Assembly: GCA_963682055.1 (NCBI GenBank)
Contig: OY821747.1
Coordinates: 28,332,126 to 28,396,125 of the forward strand
DNA from: Primula veris
Lineage: Eukaryota > Streptophyta > Magnoliopsida > Ericales > Primulaceae
Direction of reading: 5' to 3'
DNA: 64,000 nucleotides
Shown here: positions 21,073-30,675 of the stretch, one piece after another
Layout: the number at the start of each line of letters is the position of its first letter
Position numbering within the stretch: the first letter of the stretch is position 1
Translations under genes and position numbers: made by a program
Notes under the pieces: model-generated
What the model saw: only the letters and a program-made list of their open reading frames with translations
Told to the model about the DNA's origin: nothing
The model's database searches: none

Positions 21073-23769
21073 ATGAATTACAACTATGGTTATGACAACA
21101 ACCAATGGAATAACAACAACAATGCGAATTCATCCAGTGGCTCAAACGATGAGCTAACTGATTATTCGGAGCACTTTGAAGTTGATGAATTGACTTGGGA
21201 AACAACGGATGAAATGCTTGCTGATCTTGCTGATGTGGCTGGAAATTGGGGTTTCATTCTTACGATTCGTAGGTCTGGAGGGGGTGATGGGAGCAGAACA
21301 CCGTATGTTGATATTGTGTGTGATAAATCGGGGGTTTACGAAAAAAAGAAACCATCTTCCGTAAAATCAGGTACAAAGAAAAAAGACTGTCCATTTTTCA
21401 TTAAAGGTTACGTAGTTAATGGTGAATGGATGTGTCACGTAGAAAATGGACAACATAACCACCCATCTCCAACTTACCTCCAAGGGCAAGCACGACGTGC
21501 TCGTTTAACCCAAGATGAAAAAGAAATTGTTAAAACTTTAAGGCAAAGTAGTTTTAAAGTTGGTGCAATATTAGAGGCCATTAAAAATCGAAATCCTGAC
21601 AATGTATCAAACACTAAAACGATACATAATTTTTTGGCCGGACTGAAATTTAAAGAACGAGATGGTAGAAACCCGACACAGGAACTTTTTAATTTGTTGG
21701 ATAGACATCGCTACACATTCTACTATAATATGAACCCATCAACCCATTGCCTTGAGAACTTGTTTTTTGCACACCCCGATTCTATAAGGATGTTCAAAGC
21801 TTTTCCTGATGTCTTGTTAATGGATTGTACATATAGGACAAACCGTTTTAATATGTCATTTCTAGAAGTCGTAGGAATGACATCAACGAACCAAACATAT
21901 TGTTTAGGTTTTGTTTTCATGAGTGACGAGACACAAGAAAGTTATATATGAGCATTGGAAAAATTTAAAGTTACATTGGAGGGGTGTATACTACCTAGGG
22001 TGTTTGTAACCGACAGGGAAATGGCCTTATCAAATGCTTTATCCGTTGTTTTTCCCGACTCTTATCATATTTTGTGCACTTTTCATATTGCAAAAAATGT
22101 TTTGAAAAACTGCCGTAAAAAGATCCCTGACGAGGAGTGGCAAACGTTTCTAGATGATTGGGGTTTATTGGTTGATTCTGAGTCGATAGAGGAGTACAAT
22201 TATAACCGAACTAATTTCAATACCTCTTACAAATCGTACCCTGCTGTGATTAAGTATGTAGACAAGCTTTTAAATGATTATGCTGAAAAGTTTGTTGCAT
22301 GCTATACCAACCACACAACACATCTAGGTAACAGAACTAGCAATCGAGCCGAACAACAACATGCTAAGCTGAAAAGATCCCTTTCCACAAATACTGGCAC
22401 GCTTGAAACTGTTTGGGTAGAGGTGAATAGAATTCTAGAAAAACAGTTTGAGGATATTAAGACGAAGTTGGATAAATGCAAGTCTTATTTTCCACATTCT
22501 GAAAAAACGCCTCTATTTATAAATCTTAGGTCGTATATCACACACTATGCCTTTGATTTATTATTCCAAGAACACAAAAAATGTAGTGGCCAGGCTGATG
22601 AGAATTGTTCTTGCGGTTTTAAATTGTCTCAAGGTTTACCTTGTCATCATATTATGAGTGAACATATTTTATTCGGGAAGCCTCTTCCTCTAGAATATAT
22701 TCATCCATTCTGGAAAAAATTAGACGTAATTGATGATAATGGGAACACCGATGATTATGGGGTAGAGGGTGATCTAGAAGAGTTTAAAAGTGTTTATGCT
22801 AGCAAAACGAATGTTGAAAAACGGCGTATGAAAACACAACTCCGAGAGATAACCGTACCAGCCAGAACATCCGTCAGTGACCCCGAAGTGAGAGCAAATA
22901 GGGGGAGACCTAGAAAAGGCGACAAATCTAGTAAGAGGGATAAGTCGGGATGGGAGTATGTGGAGGAACAGAGTGCTGGTGCTAGTAGGGACAAGGGTAA
23001 AGGCAAGGCGGATGAAACACCGGAGGTAAGGGTAAACCCAACTAGGAGGCCGCGAAACCAGAACCCTAAACCCACCCCCAATAGGCCAACCTTACTGTAC
23101 AGTGACCAAATATGGGTCATGTTACATAGTTACATCGAAACAGTTTATGATGTGCGTGGGGATGGTAACTGTGGGTTCCGGGTACTTGCAAATGCGACGG
23201 GTAAACAGAATGGGGAAGATGATTGGTACGCGATAAGATGTGAGTTGTTTCAAGAGCTGCAGCAAATGAAAGGTGTTTATTATGAGCTGTTTGAGAATCT
23301 TGACTTTGAAGCTTACCGGTATGATTACATTTTATCAAGTTTAAATTTTTATCATCCTACAGATCCCGCACCTATTGACAAATGGATGAGATTTCCGTCT
23401 TATGGGTTTTTAATTGCTTCTCATTACAATATGCCAATTGTATTGTTGTCCTTATGGGAAAATCAAAATGGAGGGGTAAACGTGTGGAACAGTACTTTTT
23501 TACCGCTTTATACTGGTCCGCCTCAGGGAACGACATATTACATCCCGACTGTAATGGTGTTCGTCAACAGTTGTCACTATGCTCAGGTTATTCCTAAAGA
23601 AGGGATCTTCCCAATGCCAGGAATTATAGCACGGTGGGAACAAACACGCACTGAGGCAGCTGCGCCATGGAAGGAACTTTTTCGACCAAATTTCAAATTA
23701 TATATGGCGCTGGAAAAGCAATCGGGAAAGAAAAAAGCAAATGAAGAACCTATAGACCTAAGTCCATAA
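21073..23769 (+). pseudogene. FAR1/MULE transposase fused to SWIM, AT-hook and OTU domains, one in-frame stop
   Basis: One frame of 898 codons without introns. Modules in order (residues from the ATG): an N-terminal Asn-rich stretch; a FAR1-type zinc-binding region (CPFFIKG near 106, QHNHPS near 127-131); a MULE-type DDE core with Asp about 251 (LLMDCTYRTN), Asp about 314 (VTDREMAL) and Glu about 427 (NRAEQQHAKL); a SWIM zinc finger (CSCGF...LPCHH, about 511-524); an AT-hook (RGRPRKG, about 609); and an OTU cysteine-protease domain with Cys about 700 (DGNCGF) and His about 835 (NSCHYAQV). The transposase would bind element ends and cut; OTU families hydrolyse ubiquitin-type bonds. A single TGA at 21949-21951 interrupts the frame where Trp (TGG) is expected just before ALEKF; the frame is otherwise open. 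It may be a young pseudogene, be bypassed by readthrough, or be a sequence error. Confidence 0.9.
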
Positions 23770-24467
23770 TCAGTTTTTTATTTTTAATTTTATGTAAATT
23801 ACTATTTTTTCCAATTTGTTGTAAATTTATATGATGTAAACAAATGTTTAATAAATTTGTTTTATGAAATTTAGTTCTATGAAATTTTGTTGTAAATTTT
23901 GTTTAATTTTGTTGTAAATTTTGTTTAATAAATTTATTTTATGAAATTTATAAGTTGATATTCATGTTTGCATATTGCGTTATACAAGTGTTAAATACAA
24001 ACCAAAAAAACTTCACAAAAATTGACGATTTAGTTAATGATTCAATAAATATCAACTTATACACTTGACAAAAATATAACATGAACCAAAAACATAAATT
24101 TTATCAAATCAACTTTTTTTGTGTAAATTTGTGTAAATTTTGTGTTTATTTTTACAGATTGTTAGAATATTCGTAATTTATTTTATGTAAAATTTTAAAA
24201 ATAAGTCATTTTGTTTTTAAATTTGAAAAAAACAAAATGTCTTATTTGAAAAAAATATCAACTTATACACTTGAAAAAAAATCAACTTATACACTTGAAA
24301 AAAATATCAAATTATACACTTGAAAAAAATATCAAATTTTAAACATAAGGCATTTTTATGTAAAAAAAAAATCATGTTTAATTTGAAAAAAATATTCAGT
24401 ATTTTAATTTTAATTATTAGAATTTTAATTTTAATTTTTAATTTCAAAAAATCTGTGAAAACACAGA
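23770..24467. other. AT-rich 3' tail of the MULE
   Basis: No gene is visible. Short repeats such as AAATATCAACTTATACACTT and TTTGTTGTAAATTTTGTTTAA recur. The beginning presumably contains the transposase 3' untranslated region and poly(A) site, but no specific signal stands out. Confidence 0.6.
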
Positions 24468-24611
24468 GACCGTAGATTAAATCTACGGTCTACAGTCATT
24501 GACTGTAGACCGTAGATTTAATCTACGGTTTACAGTCATTGACTGTAGACCGTAGATTTAATCTACGGTTTACAGTCAATGACTGTAGACCGTAGATTAA
24601 ATCTACGGTTT
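24468..24611. repeat. Right palindrome array of the MULE (4 units)
   Basis: Four palindromes of the ACCGTAGATTTAATCTACGG type lie at about 24468-24491, 24507-24531, 24547-24571 and 24587-24611. They are separated by 15-bp linkers that are themselves self-complementary (TACAGTCATTGACTGTA). The array ends 42 bp from the right terminus, mirroring the left end. Confidence 0.9.
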
Positions 24612-24662
24612 CAGCGTTTTTTCAGAAATTATGTAGTACAATAAGTGCACCTCTTTTTTGTC

Positions 24663-24971
24663 CCTTTAAAAATGAAAAAAAATAAAATTCAAAAGTTACA
24701 AAAACACTTTTAAAAGAGCGTCACTCTCCTACCATTCTCACGAAAAGTTTGTAGGTGAAAATATAAGTTGAACGCGTGCTTTTAACATAGTAGCAAACAA
24801 CTTAATCTACTAAATAAATAATCTTGTTTATCAAGCCAGAATCTAGGATCCTTTGCTATATATAAATGTTGCGTAAAGAACGGAAAACCTATAGTTATAC
24901 ACTTCATTTAAACATCACTTTAGTTATTAGTTACACTAAAAAAATATTAAAAATCTTTTTTTTTTTTTGCC
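24663..24971 (+). promoter_or_regulatory. Remaining DFR proximal promoter and 5' leader
   Basis: Only about 309 bp separate the right MULE duplication from the DFR start codon. TATATATAAA at 24857-24866, about 106 bp before the ATG, is the likely TATA box. A CTCCTACCATTCTC stretch near 24726 resembles an AC-rich MYB site, but this is weak. More distal promoter sequence has been moved at least 8.8 kb away by the insertion. Confidence 0.6.
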
Positions 24972-27900
24972 ATGACGGATTTTCCTTTGGCAGCCAGAGT
25001 CTGTGTTACCGGGGCCGCTGGGTTCATTGGCTCATGGCTCGTCATGAAGCTCCTTGAGCGGGGTTACTTTGTTCATGCGACTGTCCGTGATCCCGGTATG
25101 GAAATTTCTCAATAGAATTATATGGAGTAATTATTACCCCACATCTACTCGCTTAGAATATTTGTTCGAACTCAAACAGATTGTATAGCGAAAATGTCAC
25201 TTTTGTTTCACATGACGTACTAATTGAAATTGAGAATAAATACAATTTCATTGGTTTCATTTACAAAGTTCACCTCAAACTAATAATTAAGGAAAGGGAA
25301 TTATAAATTTTACTTACTAGTATATGAAAAGTTTTAATGAAAAGTTTTACAGTACATGACCATGCCATAACATGTTTGCCTGTGATACACCACCACTGAA
25401 TAGTTGGACACATTTTCATGTCTTCCTCGTTTTATTTTTAAAAAGTTAATACTCATGCATACCAATTAATTTAGTATGTAGGTTTTTTTTTGGGTAAGTT
25501 ACCTAGAAGGTATATAAACTAATTTGCTTAGTATAAAGAGACATGTCCTAAATATATAGATTTGGTATAGTTGATATAAAGTATAAACATCAGAATCGCT
25601 TGTGAAAAAGTTGAACACTCACTTGGTCAAACCACGTACTAAAACAGGTATTATCGTTTTTTTTTTTTTACCAAGCACACAAACTTTCATTGATAGAAGT
25701 GGACCTAACACAGATTACAACCAACCAAAATGAACATATTACAACCTTCCAAACTGTTAACAGAATAGTAACCTAGCCAACTTATCAGTTAGCAAAATTC
25801 TGGATATATACTGCAAAATACAATTAGATCCAGTCATCTTAGCTAGCATGCATAAACAATTAGCTAAAACTTACTACAAGTCAGCAAAACACTACTAATT
25901 ATCTGACTTTCAAGTTCCTTAATATGGCAAAAAAATCCAAAACGACTTTGGATAAAACTTGCCAAATTAAAATCAAAACATTACAGAATAGCTAGTAGAA
26001 AAAAGTACAGATTCTAGTTTGAAACCCCTCTTTGCTAGGGCCTGGATTCTTTGGGTGCAAGGTACTATCGTTTCTTAATTTTTCTGACACGTTGGTGATT
26101 ATGAATATAAAAGGTCAAGTTTGTGTTTTTATTATGTTAGAATCGTTGAATATCCTGGTACGTATTAGAGATAGTTGTTGCAGGGAATACAAAGAAGGTG
26201 ATGCACTTGCTTGAGTTGCCAAAAGCGAAGACAAACTTGACGCTGTTTAAGGCTGATTTGAACGAAGAAGGGAGCTTCGAAGAGGCAATCTGTGGTTGTT
26301 CCGGAGTTTTCCACGTGGCTACTCCCATGGATTTCGAGTCCAAAGACCCCGAGGTACATACAAGAAATTAAGAAAATATTTCGAGTGTCAAAATCATCAT
26401 GAAGAACACAAGCCGTTAATGGATTTAGAGACAAATGACAGTTTTTTATCAGGATGGTCCGTCATGCATGTGACTGCCTGACCTATAAAAAATAACCGAT
26501 TGGTCACGATTTGAATATTTATCTATTTTGTGTTAGCCCAACTCGGATAGCTTGAATAGCCGCTTATGTACATTTACTAGTTGACAGGATACATCGCGAT
26601 ATGATTATAAAAGGCTTGGCCTATGAGAAACTATTGATTTTGATACCAATAGTTTGTCACGAAATGGTAAACCTAGGCAACAAAATGCTATTTTCTTTTG
26701 TTAAAAAATCTAATTGGTAATAATCACTTTTATAGAATGGCATGTTTCTTAAAGAAAATTACATACCAACATAAAAGAATTGTATTTGTAGACTACTTCT
26801 ACTTTTTTCTAGCTCTTAAATATCAAATAAAAGGAACAACCTAAATTTAATATTTAGAGTCAAACTTCTGATCTTCTCTGAATAATTGTTTTCAAATTAA
26901 CAGTTTCTTATAGTTACAGTAGTTTTTAAATAAACAACTATCTTAAAAGATAGAAAAACTATGAACATATACATTAGTTGTAATTGAGTTTGACATCTAT
27001 TATCTCGATATTATTTTCAAATTTTTACGGGAAAAGTACTTGCAACCTTTATAATGTCATGACGCCACAAATTCCTTTTTTTTTTCCCTCCTTTAAATAG
27101 ATGATTTGTTTACAAAACTAACTAAAAAGGGCAGAAAATGACACTAATTAATAAGGAAATTATAAGCTCTAAACTTCAAGCGATCACCAAATTTTAACCC
27201 ATCGGATACTCATTAGCTTTTAGTAATAATTAATTACAGTAACAAAATTTTTAAAAAAGAGAAAAGGATGTAACTACTAGTCTACTCCCGATAGTCACAC
27301 TTGACATTTTAACAACCTAAACCATGAAATATACGTAAACGGTATACCCCTTTTTTCCCGAATTAACCATCATTCATTTATTGCACACACCATTATACAT
27401 TCATACTTACCCTATTATGATATTATCCATCCAACCCAGAAAAGGAAAAACGTATATCTTTGCACTTTTTTAGTTCTATTACATAACTGGACACGACCAA
27501 TATATACATAAAGTTTTTTAAAAAAAATTACACGAATATATACATAAAGATGCCTGCAAGTTCTGGTTGATTTTATGATGGTTAATACTAATGCAATTTC
27601 TCCTTGCAGAACGAGGTGATTAAACCAACGATCAACGGAGTATTGAGCATCATAAAATCGTGTTCAAATGCGAAAACTGTGAAGAGGCTAGTGTTCACAT
27701 CTTCTGCCGGAACAGTCACTAATCTACAGGGTGACAAGATGCTATTCGATGAGAGCGACTGGTGTGATTTAGATTTTGTTTATGCCAAAAAGATAACCGG
27801 TTGGGTTAGTACTTACTAGCATTTTGGCATCATGATCCTTAGATAAATGATATATATATACAACCATTATTTTCTAATACGTACCTGGCTGCTGGCAGAT

Positions 27901-29938
27901 GTATTTTGTTTCGAAAACACTGGCAGAAAAGGCAGCAATGACAGCTGCAAGTGAAAACAAGATTGGTTTTATAAGTATCATACCAACTTTGGTTGTTGGA
28001 CCATTCATAACACCTACATTTCCACCAAGCCTTATAACTGCCCTCTCACCAATTACAGGTAAAATTTAAAGTATTGGTTTTTATTTATATTAGTCTCGTA
28101 TGATCGGAGTTGTTATTCTTCAAGCATTTCCCAGATACGTATATCAGATAAGCTCTGCTAAATTACTGATGCCTCACACATGACACAACTTTAAAAGATA
28201 TCGATGACCGTTGATAAACTTGATATAGCTTAAATCATTTTGGATTGGTGTTTGACATATGTGAGTCTGAGAAAACAAATACAGAACATTCAGCTTACAA
28301 TAGTATAACTTTGTTATATCACGAAACCCAAAATGCTCAAGTTTCAAGTCGGTCAATTAGAGAAGAAGAAAAAATAAACTAAAGGTTGCAGGCTTGCAGC
28401 CGAACAAGTTCCTGAATGACGAAATTTAACTAAGCTCGTCTTTGTATAACTTTCTTTGTAGGAAACGAGGGCCATTACAAGATAGTGAAACAATGCCAAT
28501 ATGTTCACTTGAATGATCTTTGTGAAGCTCATATATATCTGTATGAGCACCCTGAGGCAGAGGGGAGGTATATCTGTTCCTCGCATGATGCTACCATTCA
28601 TGATTTGGCTAAAATGTTGCGAGAGAAATGGCCTGAATACAATGTGCCTACTGAGTAAGTACAAGTTTCTTCTTTTTGCAACTTGGATATTCGTAGTCTC
28701 GATTGAGACATTACTTATTCTTAAATTTTGGAAAAAAAAAACATGACGGATGCAGTGCCTCGAGTTATGTAATGGTGATAATTTTGGTTATTTTCGAGAA
28801 AGAAAAACTGATTCTTTTCGTAGAACCTCTTATATTAAGGAGTATTTTGCATCATGATAGTGTACTCTAACATGTCCCAAAACTTGGAAATGGTTTTTGG
28901 TAGGTTTGTAAACAAGGGACAAGAAAAAATCAATCTAGAACTATGAGGACCACTCTTGTAATAACCCACTACAAGAAAAGGAACAATAAGCGAAGGATTG
29001 TGTTGTTTATCGTGGTGTTGTAGTTAATTTCGCCAAATTTAGCAACATTTTTTCCACACTACGTATACCTTCTTCTTCTTATTTTTTTCCATGACCTCTA
29101 TAGGTAGGCACAACCCAGCAATACCGAAAAAACGCCTACAGAAACAAGAATGATTTATATTACCAAATAGTCTTTTATAATTTTTCTAAAATTATCCTGT
29201 CCTCTTCTTAACTTGGGAAGTATATCATTTACTAAAAAAAAGTATATAAAAAACCATTACTCTTTTGGTACTTATTAGTTGTATCTGATTCGGGTGGTTT
29301 TTATTACTGGAAAGCGCAACCATCTTCATATGCAATGATATGTCAACGTTATGAGACAACTGTTACATGTCTTCTTTTCTCACTTGCAGTGGCCGATTTA
29401 ACATCTCACGTAGTGAAAGCATCATTTTCGAATAATATGAAATATTGAGTTGAAATGACCTCATTTCAGTAATCGTGATTAGTTAAGTTTTGTGGTTAGT
29501 TACACTTCTCAAATCTTTGATTACGAATTGCAGTAACGATACAGTAAAAATTTCCCATACCCATATTTTCAAAAAGTTGGCATTCTCTACATGAACGTAA
29601 ACAAATAGGAACAAGTGTAACCAGTTCAAATGGCACACAAACGTAAACAAGAGGTCTAAACTTATAACGACACATTTTGCGGGTGTGGCAGGTTCAAGGA
29701 CATTAGTGAGAACTTGGAGATTGTGTCATTCTCTACGAAGAAGCTGCTAGGAATGGGATTTAAGTACAAGTATACCTTGGAGGATATGTTCAAAGGAGCT
29801 ATTGAAACTTGTAGAGAAAAGGGTTTGATCCCCCACTCTTATGATTTGGCTGCAAAGGACACTTTTCCAAAGGTCAGTGCTGATGTAAAGGACACTTCTT
29901 CTAAGGTCAGTGCTGATATAAAAGCTATAGAAGCTTAA
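24972..29938 (+). CDS. DFR: Dihydroflavonol 4-reductase, six exons
   Basis: Exons 24972-25095, 26184-26353, 27610-27804, 27899-28058, 28462-28654 and 29692-29938, all with GT-AG introns and correct phase, give 362 residues. DFR reduces dihydroflavonols to leucoanthocyanidins with NADPH in the cytosol, on the way to anthocyanins and proanthocyanidins. Evidence: Rossmann motif [12 protein letters not shown] (residues 12-23), [14 protein letters not shown] (85-98), SDR Tyr165/Lys169 in [15 protein letters not shown], and the DFR-typical [19 protein letters not shown]. Six exons is the usual DFR layout, and the motifs fit DFR better than cinnamoyl-CoA reductase or anthocyanidin reductase. The substrate-choice position that is usually Asn or Asp holds Thr135, followed by Asn136. 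The C-terminus carries a 33-bp tandem duplication. Intron 1 contains a retroposed insert, and a MULE lies just upstream. The frame is intact. Confidence 0.95.
25646..26073 (-). mobile_element. Truncated retroposon (LINE-like) in DFR intron 1
   Basis: A poly-T run (from about 25657) opens an insert of about 400 bp that ends near 26059. It is flanked by a direct repeat AGGTATTATCGTTT (25646-25659) and AGGTACTATCGTTT (26060-26073), 13 of 14 matching. A long duplication plus poly-A (poly-T here) indicates target-primed insertion of a reverse-transcribed RNA read on the minus strand. Its 3' part contains GCACACAAACTTTCATTGAT on the plus strand, a composition common at plant LINE 3' ends. No reading frame survives. 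Confidence 0.7.
29855..29920 (+). repeat. 33-bp tandem duplication in the last DFR exon
   Basis: AAGGACACTTTTCCAAAGGT continuing to 29887 is followed directly by a second 33-bp copy (29888-29920). Together they encode [11 protein letters not shown] and [11 protein letters not shown]. The reading frame is kept, so the protein tail is 11 residues longer. The catalytic fold ends before this point. Confidence 0.9.
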
Positions 29939-30675
29939 CAAATTCCGCCTATTTAATAGTGTTGTAACTGTTGTTTGTTCTTGATGTTGCTGTTGGTCCT
30001 TTGTTCTCATTTATGATTAAACCCATGTTGGATTCACCCAAATGTATATTTTCTTTGGCCGATATGGCATGTGTAATAAGAATCTTCAGTGCTGCCTTGC
30101 AGACGGAATGGGAAATAACCCTTCTGTTTTACTGATCTATGTTTCTGCTACCTCCTTTTGGCTTAACCACGTATAGTGAGAAGTAAAAAGATCAACTTTA
30201 CAACTGGAGAACCAAAATAAAACTGATTGGAAGCTGAAAAAAAAAAAGGCAATAATCCTACGTAGGAACTATGAGCTCTTTTCCCGTTAACGCAAAATTT
30301 CAGAAGAAAAGCGTAAATTTGCATAAAAAACGAGCTAGAATAGCGAAACGTGACTTTGAACAAATCACAATCGGAGCCTTTGAACGATTCTCACTTCATA
30401 TTAGCATATTCTGTTATCACAGAAATAAGACTCGTTTATTCCCGAGACAAACATATTCAGAGTCAAAACTCTGCAGGTACAAATATGCTTCAACTTATCC
30501 AGATAATGGGTACATCAAAAAATGTTCAACCTATAACACTGATCCTTCATCAACAAACCAAAAAAGTATCTGGTTACTCAAAAAGAAAAGTACGACCACT
30601 CAGATTCGAATGTGGCCCACAAGAATTATTAAAACTGAATATCCAAGCAACAGAAATTCAACTGGCAACAGAAAA
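29939..30675. other. Intergenic region between convergent DFR and gamma-CA genes
   Basis: Both genes end here, so the stretch should hold two 3' untranslated regions. A plausible DFR poly(A) context lies around 29990-30060 (TTATGATTAAACCC, AATGTATATTTTC). The long plus-strand frames 30271-30720 and 30350-30874 partly run antisense to the gamma-CA last exon and resemble no protein. No further gene is seen. Confidence 0.6.

Larger units (their letters stand above)
15858..24653 (+). mobile_element. Mutator-like element carrying PMD and transposase-OTU genes
   Basis: The left terminus GAGGTGAGCTCATTGTACTA (15858) and the reverse complement of the right terminus, GAGGTGCACTTATTGTACTA (ending 24653), match at 17 of 20 positions. 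Weaker similarity continues inward to the palindromes. Both ends abut the same 9-bp sequence TTTTTTGTC (15849-15857 and 24654-24662), the duplication length typical of MULEs. Inside, in order, are a left palindrome array, a 5' leader with a large minisatellite-bearing intron, a PMD gene, a telomere-like tract, a middle palindrome array, a FAR1/MULE/SWIM/AT-hook/OTU transposase gene, an AT-rich tail and a right palindrome array. Both genes read in the same direction. The perfect TSD indicates a single, fairly recent insertion of the whole unit, but the transposase now carries a stop codon. Confidence 0.92.

Noticed and set aside
15845..24664. Alternative MULE ends at GGGTTTTT on the left and TTGTCCC on the right
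   Set aside because: The 9 bp outside those points match at only about 4 of 9 positions, whereas ends at 15858 and 24653 give a perfect 9-bp duplication and well-matched terminal repeats.
24972..29938. Cinnamoyl-CoA reductase or anthocyanidin reductase identity
   Set aside because: The six-exon layout, the [10 protein letters not shown] catalytic region and the [18 protein letters not shown] stretch fit DFR better than either alternative.
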